Shown here: in pieces, positions 26,490 through 34,304 of the stretch
Position numbering within the stretch: position 1 is the stretch's first letter
Layout: each line of letters starts with the position of its first letter
Assembly: GCA_905203455.1 (NCBI GenBank)
Contig: CAJKVX010000002.1
Location: 1 to 34,335 of the forward strand
DNA length: 34,335 nt
Source of the DNA: an uncultured Eubacteriales bacterium
Lineage (GTDB): Bacteria; Bacillota; Clostridia; Christensenellales; UBA1242
Reading direction: 5' to 3'
Made by a program: the position numbers and the translations under genes
Notes under the pieces: generated by a model
The model's input: the letters and a program-made list of their open reading frames with translations, nothing else
Databases searched by the model: none
Told to the model about the DNA's origin: nothing

Positions 26490-26575
26490 TCAATTTTAAC
26501 TTAACCACAAATTATTAGTTTAAATTATTTGATTTTATTCAAAAATTAATATAAACTGAAAAAAAGGAGAGTTAT

Positions 26576-27595
26576 ATGAAAAAGGTTAAGGTTGGAATTA
26601 ATGGTTTTGGAAGAATTGGAAGTTTAATTTTAAGGGCAAGTTTTAAAGAAAACACCAATATTCAAATTGTTGGAATTAATGACCCATTTTTAACGGTTGA
26701 ATATGCAGCATATATGCTTAAACATGACAGTGTGCATGGTCCGTTTGAAGGCGAGGTTAAGGTTGTTGGGCAAGATTTAGTTGTTTGCGGAAACAAAATT
26801 AAATATTACCAACAAATGAACCCTGAAGATATTGATTGGAAGGGTTGTGGAGCCGATGTTGTTGCAGAAGCAACGGGTAAGTTCACAAAAGTTGAAGATG
26901 CTTCAAGGCACTTAAAAGCAGGGGCAAAAAAGGTTGTAATAACTGCACCTGGCAAGGGCACACCAATTTTTGTTTATGGGTGTAATGAAAATGAATACAA
27001 GCCTGAAATGAATGTTGTTTCAAATGCAAGTTGCACAACAAATTGCCTTGCTCCGCTTGCAAAGGTTATTCATGAAAACTTTGGAATTAGCGAAGGGTTA
27101 ATGACAACAGTTCACGCAACAACAGCAACTCAACTTACTGTTGATGGTGCAAGCAAGAAAGATTGGCGTGGTGGAAGAAGTGCTCTTATTAACATTATCC
27201 CTTCAAGCACGGGGGCTGCAAAGGCTGTGGGGCAGGTTATTCCTGAACTTAATGGCAAACTTACGGGTATGTCTTTTAGGGTGCCAACGGCTGATTGCAG
27301 TGTGGTTGATTTAACTTGCAAACTTGAAAAACCAACAACTTATGAAGAAATTTGCAAGGTTATGAAAAAGGCATCAACAGGTAAATATAAAAACATTATT
27401 GGTTACACAGAAGATGCAATTGTTAGCCAAGATGTTGTAAATGAAGTTTGCACTTGTTTGTTTGATGCAACGGCGGGAATAATGCTTAACCCAACATTTG
27501 TTAAACTTATAGCATGGTACGATAATGAATGGGGATATTCTTGCAAGGTTCTTGACCTTATTGCTCACATTGGCAAAGTTTGTAAATTGATTTAA
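26576..27595 (+). CDS. gap: Glyceraldehyde-3-phosphate dehydrogenase, type I
   Basis: Cytoplasmic glycolytic enzyme that oxidises glyceraldehyde 3-phosphate to 1,3-bisphosphoglycerate with NAD+ and phosphate. Residues 7-15, GINGFGRIG, form the Rossmann dinucleotide loop. The signature SNASCTTNC places the catalytic cysteine at 153, and TTVHATT provides the catalytic His180. SSTGAAKAVG and the C-terminal WYDNEWGYS are both standard. The length of 339 residues is normal. The ribosome site AAAAAGGAG lies 6-7 nt before the ATG. Transcribed divergently from fba and closed by a terminator, so probably monocistronic. Very secure assignment. Confidence 0.97.
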   Translation: MKKVKVGINGFGRIGSLILRASFKENTNIQIVGINDPFLTVEYAAYMLKHDSVHGPFEGEVKVVGQDLVVCGNKIKYYQQMNPEDIDWKGCGADVVAEATGKFTKVEDASRHLKAGAKKVVITAPGKGTPIFVYGCNENEYKPEMNVVSNASCTTNCLAPLAKVIHENFGISEGLMTTVHATTATQLTVDGASKKDWRGGRSALINIIPSSTGAAKAVGQVIPELNGKLTGMSFRVPTADCSVVDLTCKLEKPTTYEEICKVMKKASTGKYKNIIGYTEDAIVSQDVVNEVCTCLFDATAGIMLNPTFVKLIAWYDNEWGYSCKVLDLIAHIGKVCKLI

Positions 27596-27605
27596 ATAAA
27601 ACGAT

Positions 27606-27630
27606 GGGGCAATTATGCTCCTATTTTTTT
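27606..27630 (+). terminator. Intrinsic terminator after gap
   Basis: GGGGCA (27606-27611) and TGCTCC (27616-27621) pair over 6 bp (one G-U) around ATTA, followed by TA and seven T. Confidence 0.75.
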
Positions 27631-27686
27631 GCACTAAAATTTTTAGTTGTTTTCTTCTAATTAAGTTCCAATTTTTATGAAAGGGT

Positions 27687-27713
27687 TTTACAAAGTGGAA
27701 AAAGTGTGATAAT
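27687..27713 (+). promoter_or_regulatory. Promoter of the TM2-mnmA-trpS-proS operon
   Basis: TTTACA (27687-27692) with GATAAT (27708-27713) at 15 bp, preceded by TGT as an extended -10; the overlapping TAATAT (27710-27715) gives a 17-bp spacer. It lies 22 bp before the start codon, after the gap terminator, where an operon promoter is expected. Confidence 0.5.
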
Positions 27714-27735
27714 ATTAATTAATTAGAGGTGGATT

Positions 27736-28902
27736 ATGGCAATAAGAACTGTGTGCCCTAGGTGTGCTGAGTTTATAAGCAGTAAAGATGCTGTTTGTCC
27801 TTATTGTGGATATAAGATTAAAGAAGAGAAATTGGCTTTAAAGTTGAAAACAACAGAAACTGCTTCAAGTGAAGTTGATAAAGTTGAAGCGGTTGCAACG
27901 GCTGATAAAGAATTAAGGTTGGTTCAAGATGAAAGCAAGGGCCAAGTTGAAAGAGAAACAGTTGATGTTAAAAATAATAGCCAAGTAAAAAATGAAGCAG
28001 TAGTAAACGCACCCGTTGTGTTTGATGGTGGCAGTGCAGAAGAGTTAAGCACCAAGGTTAGCAAAACTGGCGAAGGTGAAAACGGGCAAATTTTGGCTAG
28101 TGATGTTGAAAAAACAAAGCCTGGTGATGCAAATTTAAAAGCGCTAGAAGTTCAAGGTAATGACGGCACCTTAAGTTCAAGCCAAGAGAGTGGTGAAAAC
28201 CCTGGCGACAAAGTTGAAAGTAAAGAAGGGGAAGAGAAGAAAAGAAAAAGGCACAAACACAAACAAAAAATAATTGACAGGCCTGTTGTTGAAGTTGAAA
28301 GTGACGGAAGTTACAACATTAACACATCAGATGTTACCTTTTTTGAGGGGGCAAAGGAAGAATATAGTGCAAAAAAGGCAAGAGGAGAAGGCGAGCAAGA
28401 GAAAATTCAATGGTGGGAAATTTACAAATGGGCAGACCTTTACCTTGCAAGAAGAAAGATAAATAAAGAGGTAAACAAGGCTGCCGTTATTGAACCAGCG
28501 TATATAAGCCATGTAACACTTTTGTTGTTATGTTTCTTTTTTGGAATTTTTGGGGCACATAATTATTATGCTAAAAATTACAAAAAGGGGGCGTTTGTTA
28601 GCATTGCGTTGCTTATTGCAATGATTGTTGTTGCAATTCCTGAACTTGAAGGGGTTATTAATGTTTCGGTTGGTGGCGGGCTTGGTTTTATTGTTGTTGC
28701 CATGTGGGTTTGGGACTTTGTTGCGATTTTGTTTTATAAATATAAATTTAGGGAAAGCAAGTTAAAGTTTATTTCAAAACTTAATCTTGAAACAAGAAAG
28801 AAACTTGGCAAAAAATATGTTACAATTAGAGAATGGTTTGTGCCATATGAAGAAAGGAAGAAAAAATCTAAGTTAAGGCAGACAAAAATAAATGGAAAAT
28901 AG
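27736..28902 (+). CDS. Zinc-ribbon and TM2-domain membrane protein
   Basis: 388-residue protein of three parts. A zinc ribbon uses Cys7/Cys10 (CPRC) and Cys21/Cys24 (CPYC). A long acidic, low-complexity linker (about 35-185) is broken by a Lys/Arg/His-rich patch near 165-180. A C-terminal TM2-type membrane domain (about 255-340) has FFFGIFGAHNYYAKNYKKGA, matching the TM2 pattern of a helix, a GxFGAHxFY turn and a second helix. A basic cytoplasmic tail follows. TM2 domains are widespread and of mostly unknown function; zinc-ribbon fusions are common in Bacillota. GAGGTGG precedes the ATG. First gene of the operon, overlapping mnmA by 11 nt. Function not assigned. Confidence 0.8.
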   Translation: MAIRTVCPRCAEFISSKDAVCPYCGYKIKEEKLALKLKTTETASSEVDKVEAVATADKELRLVQDESKGQVERETVDVKNNSQVKNEAVVNAPVVFDGGSAEELSTKVSKTGEGENGQILASDVEKTKPGDANLKALEVQGNDGTLSSSQESGENPGDKVESKEGEEKKRKRHKHKQKIIDRPVVEVESDGSYNINTSDVTFFEGAKEEYSAKKARGEGEQEKIQWWEIYKWADLYLARRKINKEVNKAAVIEPAYISHVTLLLLCFFFGIFGAHNYYAKNYKKGAFVSIALLIAMIVVAIPELEGVINVSVGGGLGFIVVAMWVWDFVAILFYKYKFRESKLKFISKLNLETRKKLGKKYVTIREWFVPYEERKKKSKLRQTKINGK

Positions 28903-30022
28903 TGATATTACAGTTGTTGTTGGAATGAGTGGCGGGGTTGACTCAAGCGTTGTGGCGTTGCTTTTAAAAGAGCAGGGCTATAATGTTATTGGGCTTTTTA
29001 TGAACAACTGGGAAGAAGAAGATGAAAATGGTGTTTGCACTGCTGTTGATGATTATGCTGATGTTAAAAGAGTTGCAAGCAAACTTAAAATTCCTTATTA
29101 TAGCGTTAATTTTTCAAAACAATATTTAGATAATGTTTTTACACATTTTCTTGAAGAGTATAAAAAGGGAAGAACGCCTAACCCTGATGTTTTGTGCAAC
29201 AGGGAAATTAAGTTTGGGCCTTTTTTAGAGTTTGCAAAAAAAATTGGGGCAGACTTCATTGCAACAGGGCATTATGCCAATGTTGAAAAAATAGGTGATT
29301 ATTATTATTTGTGCAAGGCCAGTGACCAAAACAAAGACCAAACATATTTTTTAAATCAATTAAATCAAGACCAACTTAAAATGGTTATGTTTCCAATAGG
29401 GAATATGCAAAAAAGTGAAATAAGAAAAATTGCTCATGACAATGGCTTAGCCACTGCTGAAAAGAAAGACAGCACAGGCATTTGCTTTATTGGTGAAAGA
29501 AACTTTAAAAAGTTTTTGCAGAACTATTTGCCAGCAAAAAGCGGGGATATTGTTGACATGCGAACAGGAAACATTATGGGCAAACATGATGGCCTTATGT
29601 ATTACACAATTGGTCAAAGGCGTGGGCTTGGAATTGGTGGAAGCAAAGATGGCAACGGGCAAAGTTGGTTTGTTGTTGGAAAAGATTTAGACAAAAACAT
29701 TTTGTATGTTACCCAAGGCGAGGGGGAAGAAATTTTAAGCGATGCTTTAATTTCATATAAAGTCAACTGGATCCCAAAAGAACCAGAAAAGAAGGAATTT
29801 ATTTGCACGGCAAAATTTAGGTATCGTCAACCTGAACAAAAAGTTAAGGTTAAAATTGAAGACAATGGGCATGTTAGGGTTGACTTTGCTGAAAGGCAAA
29901 GGGCAATAACCCCTGGGCAATATGTTGTGTTTTATGATGGAAAGTTTTGTCTTGGTGGCGGTGCCATTGATGAAGTTATTAAACTTAATGAACATAAAGG
30001 AGAAAAAAATGGAAAAAATTAG
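28892..30022 (+). CDS. mnmA: tRNA-specific 2-thiouridylase MnmA
   Basis: Catalyses 2-thiolation of the wobble uridine U34 in tRNAs for Lys, Glu and Gln, using ATP and persulfide sulfur. The PP-loop motif GMSGGVDSSV (11-20) binds ATP. The two catalytic cysteines are visible: Cys102 in NPDVLCNREIKFG and Cys198 in DSTGICFIG. The C-terminal beta-barrel (about 280-360) is complete and 376 residues is normal. The start overlaps the end of the TM2 gene by 11 nt with only a distant AAGG, so translational coupling is likely. Its own 3-prime end overlaps trpS by 14 nt. Secure assignment. Confidence 0.96.
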   Translation: MENSDITVVVGMSGGVDSSVVALLLKEQGYNVIGLFMNNWEEEDENGVCTAVDDYADVKRVASKLKIPYYSVNFSKQYLDNVFTHFLEEYKKGRTPNPDVLCNREIKFGPFLEFAKKIGADFIATGHYANVEKIGDYYYLCKASDQNKDQTYFLNQLNQDQLKMVMFPIGNMQKSEIRKIAHDNGLATAEKKDSTGICFIGERNFKKFLQNYLPAKSGDIVDMRTGNIMGKHDGLMYYTIGQRRGLGIGGSKDGNGQSWFVVGKDLDKNILYVTQGEGEEILSDALISYKVNWIPKEPEKKEFICTAKFRYRQPEQKVKVKIEDNGHVRVDFAERQRAITPGQYVVFYDGKFCLGGGAIDEVIKLNEHKGEKNGKN

Positions 30023-31025
30023 GTTGGTTACAGGGTTAAGACCAACAGGTAAATTACATGTGGGGCATTACATTGGAGCACTTAAAAACTTAAAAGAGTT
30101 GCAAGACAGCGGAAAATATGATTGCTTTGTTTTTATTGCAGATACTCAGGCTTTAACTGATAATGCAGATAACCCTGAAAAAATTAAAACCAGTGTTAAA
30201 GAACTTATGCTTGATTTTCTTGCTTGTGGGCTTGACCCAAACAAATGCACTCTTTTTGTGCAGTCTCAGGTTCCGCAATTAACAGAACTAACAATGTATT
30301 ACCTTAACCTTGTTACTCTTGCAAGGCTTGAAAGGAACCCAACCGTTAAAACTGAAATTAAAGAAAGGGGGTTTGGCTCAAACATTCCTGTTGGGTTTTT
30401 AACTTACCCTGTAAGCCAAGCAAGTGATATTACTGCATTTGAGGCAAAAGTTGTGCCTTGTGGGGAAGACCAACAACCACTTGTTGAACAGTGCAGAGAA
30501 ATTGTTAGAAGTTTTAACCGAATTTATGGTGAAGTTTTGGTTGAGCCAAAAGAAATTTTAAGTTCAAAGAAAAATGAAAGAAGGCTTGTTGGAACTGATG
30601 GCAATGCAAAAATGAGTAAATCTTTAAATAACTGCATTTATCTTTCAGACAGCCCTGAAGAGATTAAGAAAAAGGTTATGAGCATGTATACTGACCCTAA
30701 CCACATTCGTGTTGAAGATAAGGGAGACACTAAAAATAACCCTGTGTTTATTTATCTTGATGTTTTTGGAAAAGATAAAGAAAAAATTGCACAAATGAAA
30801 GAGCATTACGAACGGGGCGGGCTTGGAGATGTGGTTTGCAAGAAATATTTAAATGAGGTTATGCAAGAATTTATAAAGCCAATAAGAGAAAAACGAGAGC
30901 AACTTGAAAAAGACTTCAGTAAAGTTGAAGAAGTTTTTAAAAATGGAAGCGTTAGGGCAAAAGAGGTTGCACAATCAACACTTGAAAAAGTAAGAAAAGC
31001 AATGCAACTTAATTATTTTGATTAA
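30009..31025 (+). CDS. trpS: Tryptophanyl-tRNA synthetase
   Basis: Class I synthetase charging tRNA-Trp. The HIGH-type motif is HVGH (17-20) in a TGLRPTGKLHVGHYIG context, and KMSKS is exact at 201-205. PCGEDQ and the class Ic fold pattern also match. The start at 30009 gives 338 residues, the usual length, with AAAGGAG 7 nt upstream. An in-frame ATG at 29922 would add 29 residues that are only the mnmA coding sequence in another frame, so it is rejected. Overlaps the end of mnmA by 14 nt. No T-box leader is possible in this overlapping arrangement. Confidence 0.96.
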   Translation: MEKIRLVTGLRPTGKLHVGHYIGALKNLKELQDSGKYDCFVFIADTQALTDNADNPEKIKTSVKELMLDFLACGLDPNKCTLFVQSQVPQLTELTMYYLNLVTLARLERNPTVKTEIKERGFGSNIPVGFLTYPVSQASDITAFEAKVVPCGEDQQPLVEQCREIVRSFNRIYGEVLVEPKEILSSKKNERRLVGTDGNAKMSKSLNNCIYLSDSPEEIKKKVMSMYTDPNHIRVEDKGDTKNNPVFIYLDVFGKDKEKIAQMKEHYERGGLGDVVCKKYLNEVMQEFIKPIREKREQLEKDFSKVEEVFKNGSVRAKEVAQSTLEKVRKAMQLNYFD

Positions 31026-31070
31026 GAATATATCTTTTGAAATTTTAGTATTATTTTAAGGGGATAGGTT

Positions 31071-31640
31071 ATGAAAAATTATATAATAATTCCAAGTGCA
31101 ATAAACACCGTTTATGACAACTGGTTTTCTTGGCTTAAAACTGAACTTGAAAACAAGGGGTTTAATGTTTGCGTGCCTTACATGCCACAAGGTGAATTTT
31201 GCAATTATAAAAATTGGGAAAAGGTTCTTGCAAGTTACAAAAAAATTGGGCTTATTAACAAAGAAACAACAATAATTTGTTATGACATTAGTTGTGTTTT
31301 TGCAACAAGGTTTATTGTTAAAACAAAAACAAACATTGAAGGAATAATTGGCGTTTGCCCGTTTAACACTATGGTTGGAATTGAGCAAGATAAACTTAAT
31401 AAATCTTTTGTTTGCAAAAATGAGATACTTCAAAAAGTGTCAAGGTTTGTTAAGTTTTATCACACAGTAATTTCAAATAATGACCCAATTATAAGTGAAG
31501 AAGATTACACTAAGTTTTGCAATGCTGTTGGAGCAAAGTCTCACACCATTTCAGGAGCAGGGCATTTTGACAGCGAGGCTGGTTACACAAAGTTTCCTGA
31601 ACTTGTTTCACTTATTGACAACATTAATAAAATAATTTAA
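31071..31640 (+). CDS. RBBP9/YdeN-like alpha/beta hydrolase with degenerate nucleophile elbow
   Basis: 189-residue single-domain alpha/beta-hydrolase-like protein of the RBBP9/YdeN type. Its start (YIIIPSAINTVYDNWFSWL) matches the family's glycine- and tryptophan-containing first loop. The acid residue appears as Asp138 in SNNDP and the histidine as His165 in SGAGHF, both at family positions. The nucleophile elbow, normally GHSLG, reads CYDIS (70-74), so the usual serine position holds Asp72 and both glycines are missing. The protein may use another nucleophile, may be a non-catalytic binding protein, or Ser74 may have shifted into the role. AAGGGGATAGG precedes the ATG. It lies between trpS and proS with 45- and 29-bp gaps, clearly in the operon. 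Family fairly sure; activity unknown. Confidence 0.7.
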   Translation: MKNYIIIPSAINTVYDNWFSWLKTELENKGFNVCVPYMPQGEFCNYKNWEKVLASYKKIGLINKETTIICYDISCVFATRFIVKTKTNIEGIIGVCPFNTMVGIEQDKLNKSFVCKNEILQKVSRFVKFYHTVISNNDPIISEEDYTKFCNAVGAKSHTISGAGHFDSEAGYTKFPELVSLIDNINKII

Positions 31641-31669
31641 AATAGCAAAAGATTAAGGGAGTTTTGCAA

Positions 31670-33373
31670 ATGAGATATAGTAATTTTTTACTTCCAACAA
31701 AAAAGGAAGTTCCAAATGACTGTGACAGCACTGCCATGAGTTACATGGTTAGGGCGGGAATGGTTAAAAAGGTAAGTTCAGGCTTGTTTTATTATTTGCC
31801 TTATTTTAATATGCTTTTAAGAAAGGTAAGTTATATTATTAGGCGGGGAATGGAGAAGGTTAATTCAAATGAGATGAAGTTTCCTATTCTTGTTAGCCGT
31901 GAAATTTTAGAGCAAAGTGAAAGATGGAAGGCTTTTGGTAAAGAAATGTTTAAACTGGTTGACAGAAACGGCAATGATTATGCCATAAGCCCAACAAACG
32001 AAGAATATGCAACTTTGGTTGCAACAAACTTTGTTAAAAGTTATAACGATTTGCCTTTTAGCATATATCAAATTCAACAAAAGCATCGTGATGAAATAAG
32101 GCCAAGAAATGGGCTTGTAAGAGCAAGAGAGTTTATAATGAAAGATGCTTATAGTTTCCACACAAACAAAGAAAGTTTAGATGATTATTACAAACAAATG
32201 CTTAGCGTTTATGATGAAATGTTCACAAAAATGGGCATAAAAACAGTGCCTGTTGTGGCAGACATGGGCGTTATGGGCGGAAACTATTGTCATGAGTTTA
32301 TGGCTGTAACACGCGAGGGTGAAGCGCAAATTGCATTCTGTGATAACTGCAAATTTGGTGCTAACCTTGAAACGGTAAAATGTGTTGATAACTATGCTTT
32401 AAAAACAACAAACAAAGGCAACTTTAAAAAAGTGCACACGCCAAATGTTAAAAGCATAAGTGATTTATGCAAATTTTTATCAACCTCAGTTGACAATTTT
32501 GTAAAATCAATGGTGTATAATGCTGATGGCAATTTGGTTATGGCTGTTGTTAAAGGCAACCGCAATGTTAACGAGGTTAAACTTCAAAATTACCTTAAAG
32601 CAGTTACTCTTGAACTTGCAAGCGAAAAAGACATTAAGTCAATTGGTTCGGTTATGGGTTTTGTTGGTCCTGTTGGAAACCTTTTTAATGTTAGAATTAT
32701 TATTGATAACGAAGTTAAAGAAATGGAAAACTTTGTGACAGGTGCTAACATTAAAGATTACCACCTTGCTGATGTTAATGTTAGTGACCTTGCTCGTCAC
32801 GAATGGGCTGATATTAGGTTTGCTGATGAAAGTGATGTTTGCCCAGTTTGTGGCAAAAAATTAACCATTGCAATGGGCAATGAGTTAGGGCATGTTTTTG
32901 CATTAGGGCAAAGATACACCAAAAAGTTTAATGCAACATATGTTGATGCTAACGGAACAAGCCAAATTATGGAAATGGGTTGTTATGGCATTGGGCTTGA
33001 AAGATGCGTTGCTTCAATTATTGACCAACATCATGACGAAAAAGGTTTGATTTTACCTGTAAGCGTTGCTCCATTTTTGGTTGATGTTATTATTGTTGAC
33101 ACAAAAAAAGAAGAGCAAACAAAAGTTGCTGAAAGCATTTACAATGAACTTGAAGAAGCAAGAATTCCTGTTTTGCTTGATGACAGAAATGTAAGAGCAG
33201 GGGTTAAGTTTAATGACTTTGAGTTAATTGGTGTGCCAATAAGAATAACAGTTGGGCGAAGCATTGAACAAGGCGAGGTTGAAGTTGAAGTTAGGAAAAC
33301 GGGTGAAAAACACACTTGCAAAATAGAAGATGTTGCAAAAACTTTTAATAAATTAATAAAAACCTTAGAATAA
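31670..33373 (+). CDS. proS: Prolyl-tRNA synthetase, bacterial type
   Basis: Class II synthetase charging tRNA-Pro. Visible parts: motif 1 region (about 50-80), motif 2 RDEIRPRNGLVRAREF (about 141-156), an inserted YbaK-like editing domain (about 243-364), motif 3 GCYGIGLER (about 437-445) and a C-terminal anticodon-binding domain (about 465-567). Presence of the insertion marks the long bacterial form; 567 residues is normal. I chose ATG 31670, where AAGGGAG lies 8 nt upstream; the TTG at 31664 would be only 2 nt from that site. It is the last gene of the operon before a strong terminator. Secure assignment. Confidence 0.96.
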   Translation: MRYSNFLLPTKKEVPNDCDSTAMSYMVRAGMVKKVSSGLFYYLPYFNMLLRKVSYIIRRGMEKVNSNEMKFPILVSREILEQSERWKAFGKEMFKLVDRNGNDYAISPTNEEYATLVATNFVKSYNDLPFSIYQIQQKHRDEIRPRNGLVRAREFIMKDAYSFHTNKESLDDYYKQMLSVYDEMFTKMGIKTVPVVADMGVMGGNYCHEFMAVTREGEAQIAFCDNCKFGANLETVKCVDNYALKTTNKGNFKKVHTPNVKSISDLCKFLSTSVDNFVKSMVYNADGNLVMAVVKGNRNVNEVKLQNYLKAVTLELASEKDIKSIGSVMGFVGPVGNLFNVRIIIDNEVKEMENFVTGANIKDYHLADVNVSDLARHEWADIRFADESDVCPVCGKKLTIAMGNELGHVFALGQRYTKKFNATYVDANGTSQIMEMGCYGIGLERCVASIIDQHHDEKGLILPVSVAPFLVDVIIVDTKKEEQTKVAESIYNELEEARIPVLLDDRNVRAGVKFNDFELIGVPIRITVGRSIEQGEVEVEVRKTGEKHTCKIEDVAKTFNKLIKTLE

Positions 33374-33392
33374 TTGGCAGATGCTAAAAAAT

Positions 33393-33421
33393 AAAAAACC
33401 CTTTATAACAAAGGGTTTTTT
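33393..33421. terminator. Bidirectional terminator between convergent proS and the PIN gene
   Basis: AAAAAACCCTTT (33393-33404) and AAAGGGTTTTTT (33410-33421) form a perfect 12-bp stem with loop ATAAC. The A- and T-rich arms suit termination on both strands, and the leftward gene's stop codon overlaps it. Confidence 0.88.
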
Positions 33422-34094
33422 ATTTGCTGGTTTCAGTTTTTAATTGATTTTTAATTTTTCTAAGTTCTGTTTGTAAAAAATATTCTAACTCACTGATACC
33501 TAACGGGTAAGGAGTAAATCCATATTCGTCTTCATAACCAAATTGTTTGTTAATTTCAATTATTTCATTTGCAATTTTTTTGTTTTTGTTTGCGCTTTTT
33601 ACATATATAAAGTCTTTTTGATTTGCGGTAAGAAGAATCGCGTTTTCAACAGTTGCTTCTGCCATAACATAACTGTCATTGCAAGGGCAATACCTATTAA
33701 ACTCAGCAACATATCTAGCGCTAAATGGATGAGGAGTTTTATTTTGAGTGTCTGTTGCAAAGCCACAGTAAGTGTATGCTAATGTTCTTATATTGTTAAT
33801 ATATTCCTCATTTTCAAGATTTTCACTTGTTGGGAAATAACAATAAGTTTCAATAAAATTTTTTACTGGTTGAAGATGTTGCGTTTCATAGTAAGTTGTT
33901 GAAGTCACTAAAAGTCTTATATCATCTGCTTGTGCTTTATTAAACAGTTTGCATAACGCAGGGGTATATTTTTGAAGTGTTGCATTATTAGTGATTCTGC
34001 TTGAACTAGGAATATTTTTTAACTTTGCGTATGGAGCAATAATTGTTAAACACCTGATAATGTCTGAGTCTAAGGCAATGTAAACTTTTTCCAT
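33420..34094 (-). CDS. PIN-domain protein, candidate ribonuclease toxin
   Basis: 224-residue protein with a PIN-like pattern of acidic residues: an N-terminal strand YIALDSD (Asp9, Asp11), Glu70 in TTYYETQ, Asp140 in CNDSYVMAEA, and LTANQKDF with Asp161. This order (Asp, mid-chain Glu, ND..A, LT-N--DF) is typical of VapC-like Mg2+-dependent ribonucleases. It is longer than VapC (about 130-140), with an extra Cys-containing middle and a C-terminal extension with a PYPLGISELEYFL segment. A 35-residue GTG-start peptide gene lies 1 nt upstream on the same strand and may be coupled to it. No own ribosome site is visible beyond a weak purine run, consistent with coupling. It could be a toxin, or a chromosomal PIN nuclease of other function. 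Confidence 0.65.
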   Translation of the reverse strand: MEKVYIALDSDIIRCLTIIAPYAKLKNIPSSSRITNNATLQKYTPALCKLFNKAQADDIRLLVTSTTYYETQHLQPVKNFIETYCYFPTSENLENEEYINNIRTLAYTYCGFATDTQNKTPHPFSARYVAEFNRYCPCNDSYVMAEATVENAILLTANQKDFIYVKSANKNKKIANEIIEINKQFGYEDEYGFTPYPLGISELEYFLQTELRKIKNQLKTETSK

Positions 34095-34095
34095 A

Positions 34096-34203
34096 TTATT
34101 TTACCTTAACCTTTAAATTTTTTTGTTTGATATTTTTTGACAATTCGCAAGACTTTTTATAATATTCTTCAAATTCACTTTTTGTTTTATTATTTGATTC
34201 CAC
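34096..34203 (-). CDS. 35-residue charged small protein upstream of the PIN gene
   Basis: Short reading frame read leftward from a GTG at 34203, with a very strong AAGGAG site (34216-34211) at 7-nt spacing. It encodes a hydrophilic Lys/Glu-rich peptide starting MESNNKTKSEFEEYYKKSCE and ending KVKVK. Its TAA stop is one base before the ATG of the PIN gene, a coupling arrangement typical of toxin-antitoxin pairs, although 35 residues is much shorter than the usual VapB antitoxin. A promoter candidate lies just upstream. It could be a mini-antitoxin, a leader peptide, or a truncated antitoxin. Confidence 0.6.
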   Translation of the reverse strand: MESNNKTKSEFEEYYKKSCELSKNIKQKNLKVKVK

Positions 34204-34227
34204 TTAAATTCTCCTTATTATGTTATA

Positions 34228-34256
34228 AGAATAGCAGATATTTGTTAAGTTGTAAA
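34228..34256 (-). promoter_or_regulatory. Promoter of the small ORF-PIN unit
   Basis: Read leftward: TTTACA (34256-34251), 17-bp spacer, TATTCT (34233-34228), about 25 bp before the GTG start. Matches are 5/6 and 4/6 with ideal spacing. Confidence 0.45.
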
Positions 34257-34276
34257 GTTATAATTGATGATGATTA

Positions 34277-34304
34277 TTGTCAAGAATTGTAAATTTGGAA
34301 TAAT
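34277..34304 (+). promoter_or_regulatory. Candidate rightward promoter at the window edge
   Basis: TTGTCA (34277-34282), 16-bp spacer, AATAAT (34299-34304); matches are 5/6 each. It is divergent from the promoter of the PIN unit, so a rightward gene probably begins beyond the window. Confidence 0.35.

Noticed and set aside
29922..30008. Longer N-terminus for trpS
   Set aside because: The extra residues come from mnmA coding DNA in another frame; ATG 30009 has AAAGGAG and gives the normal length.
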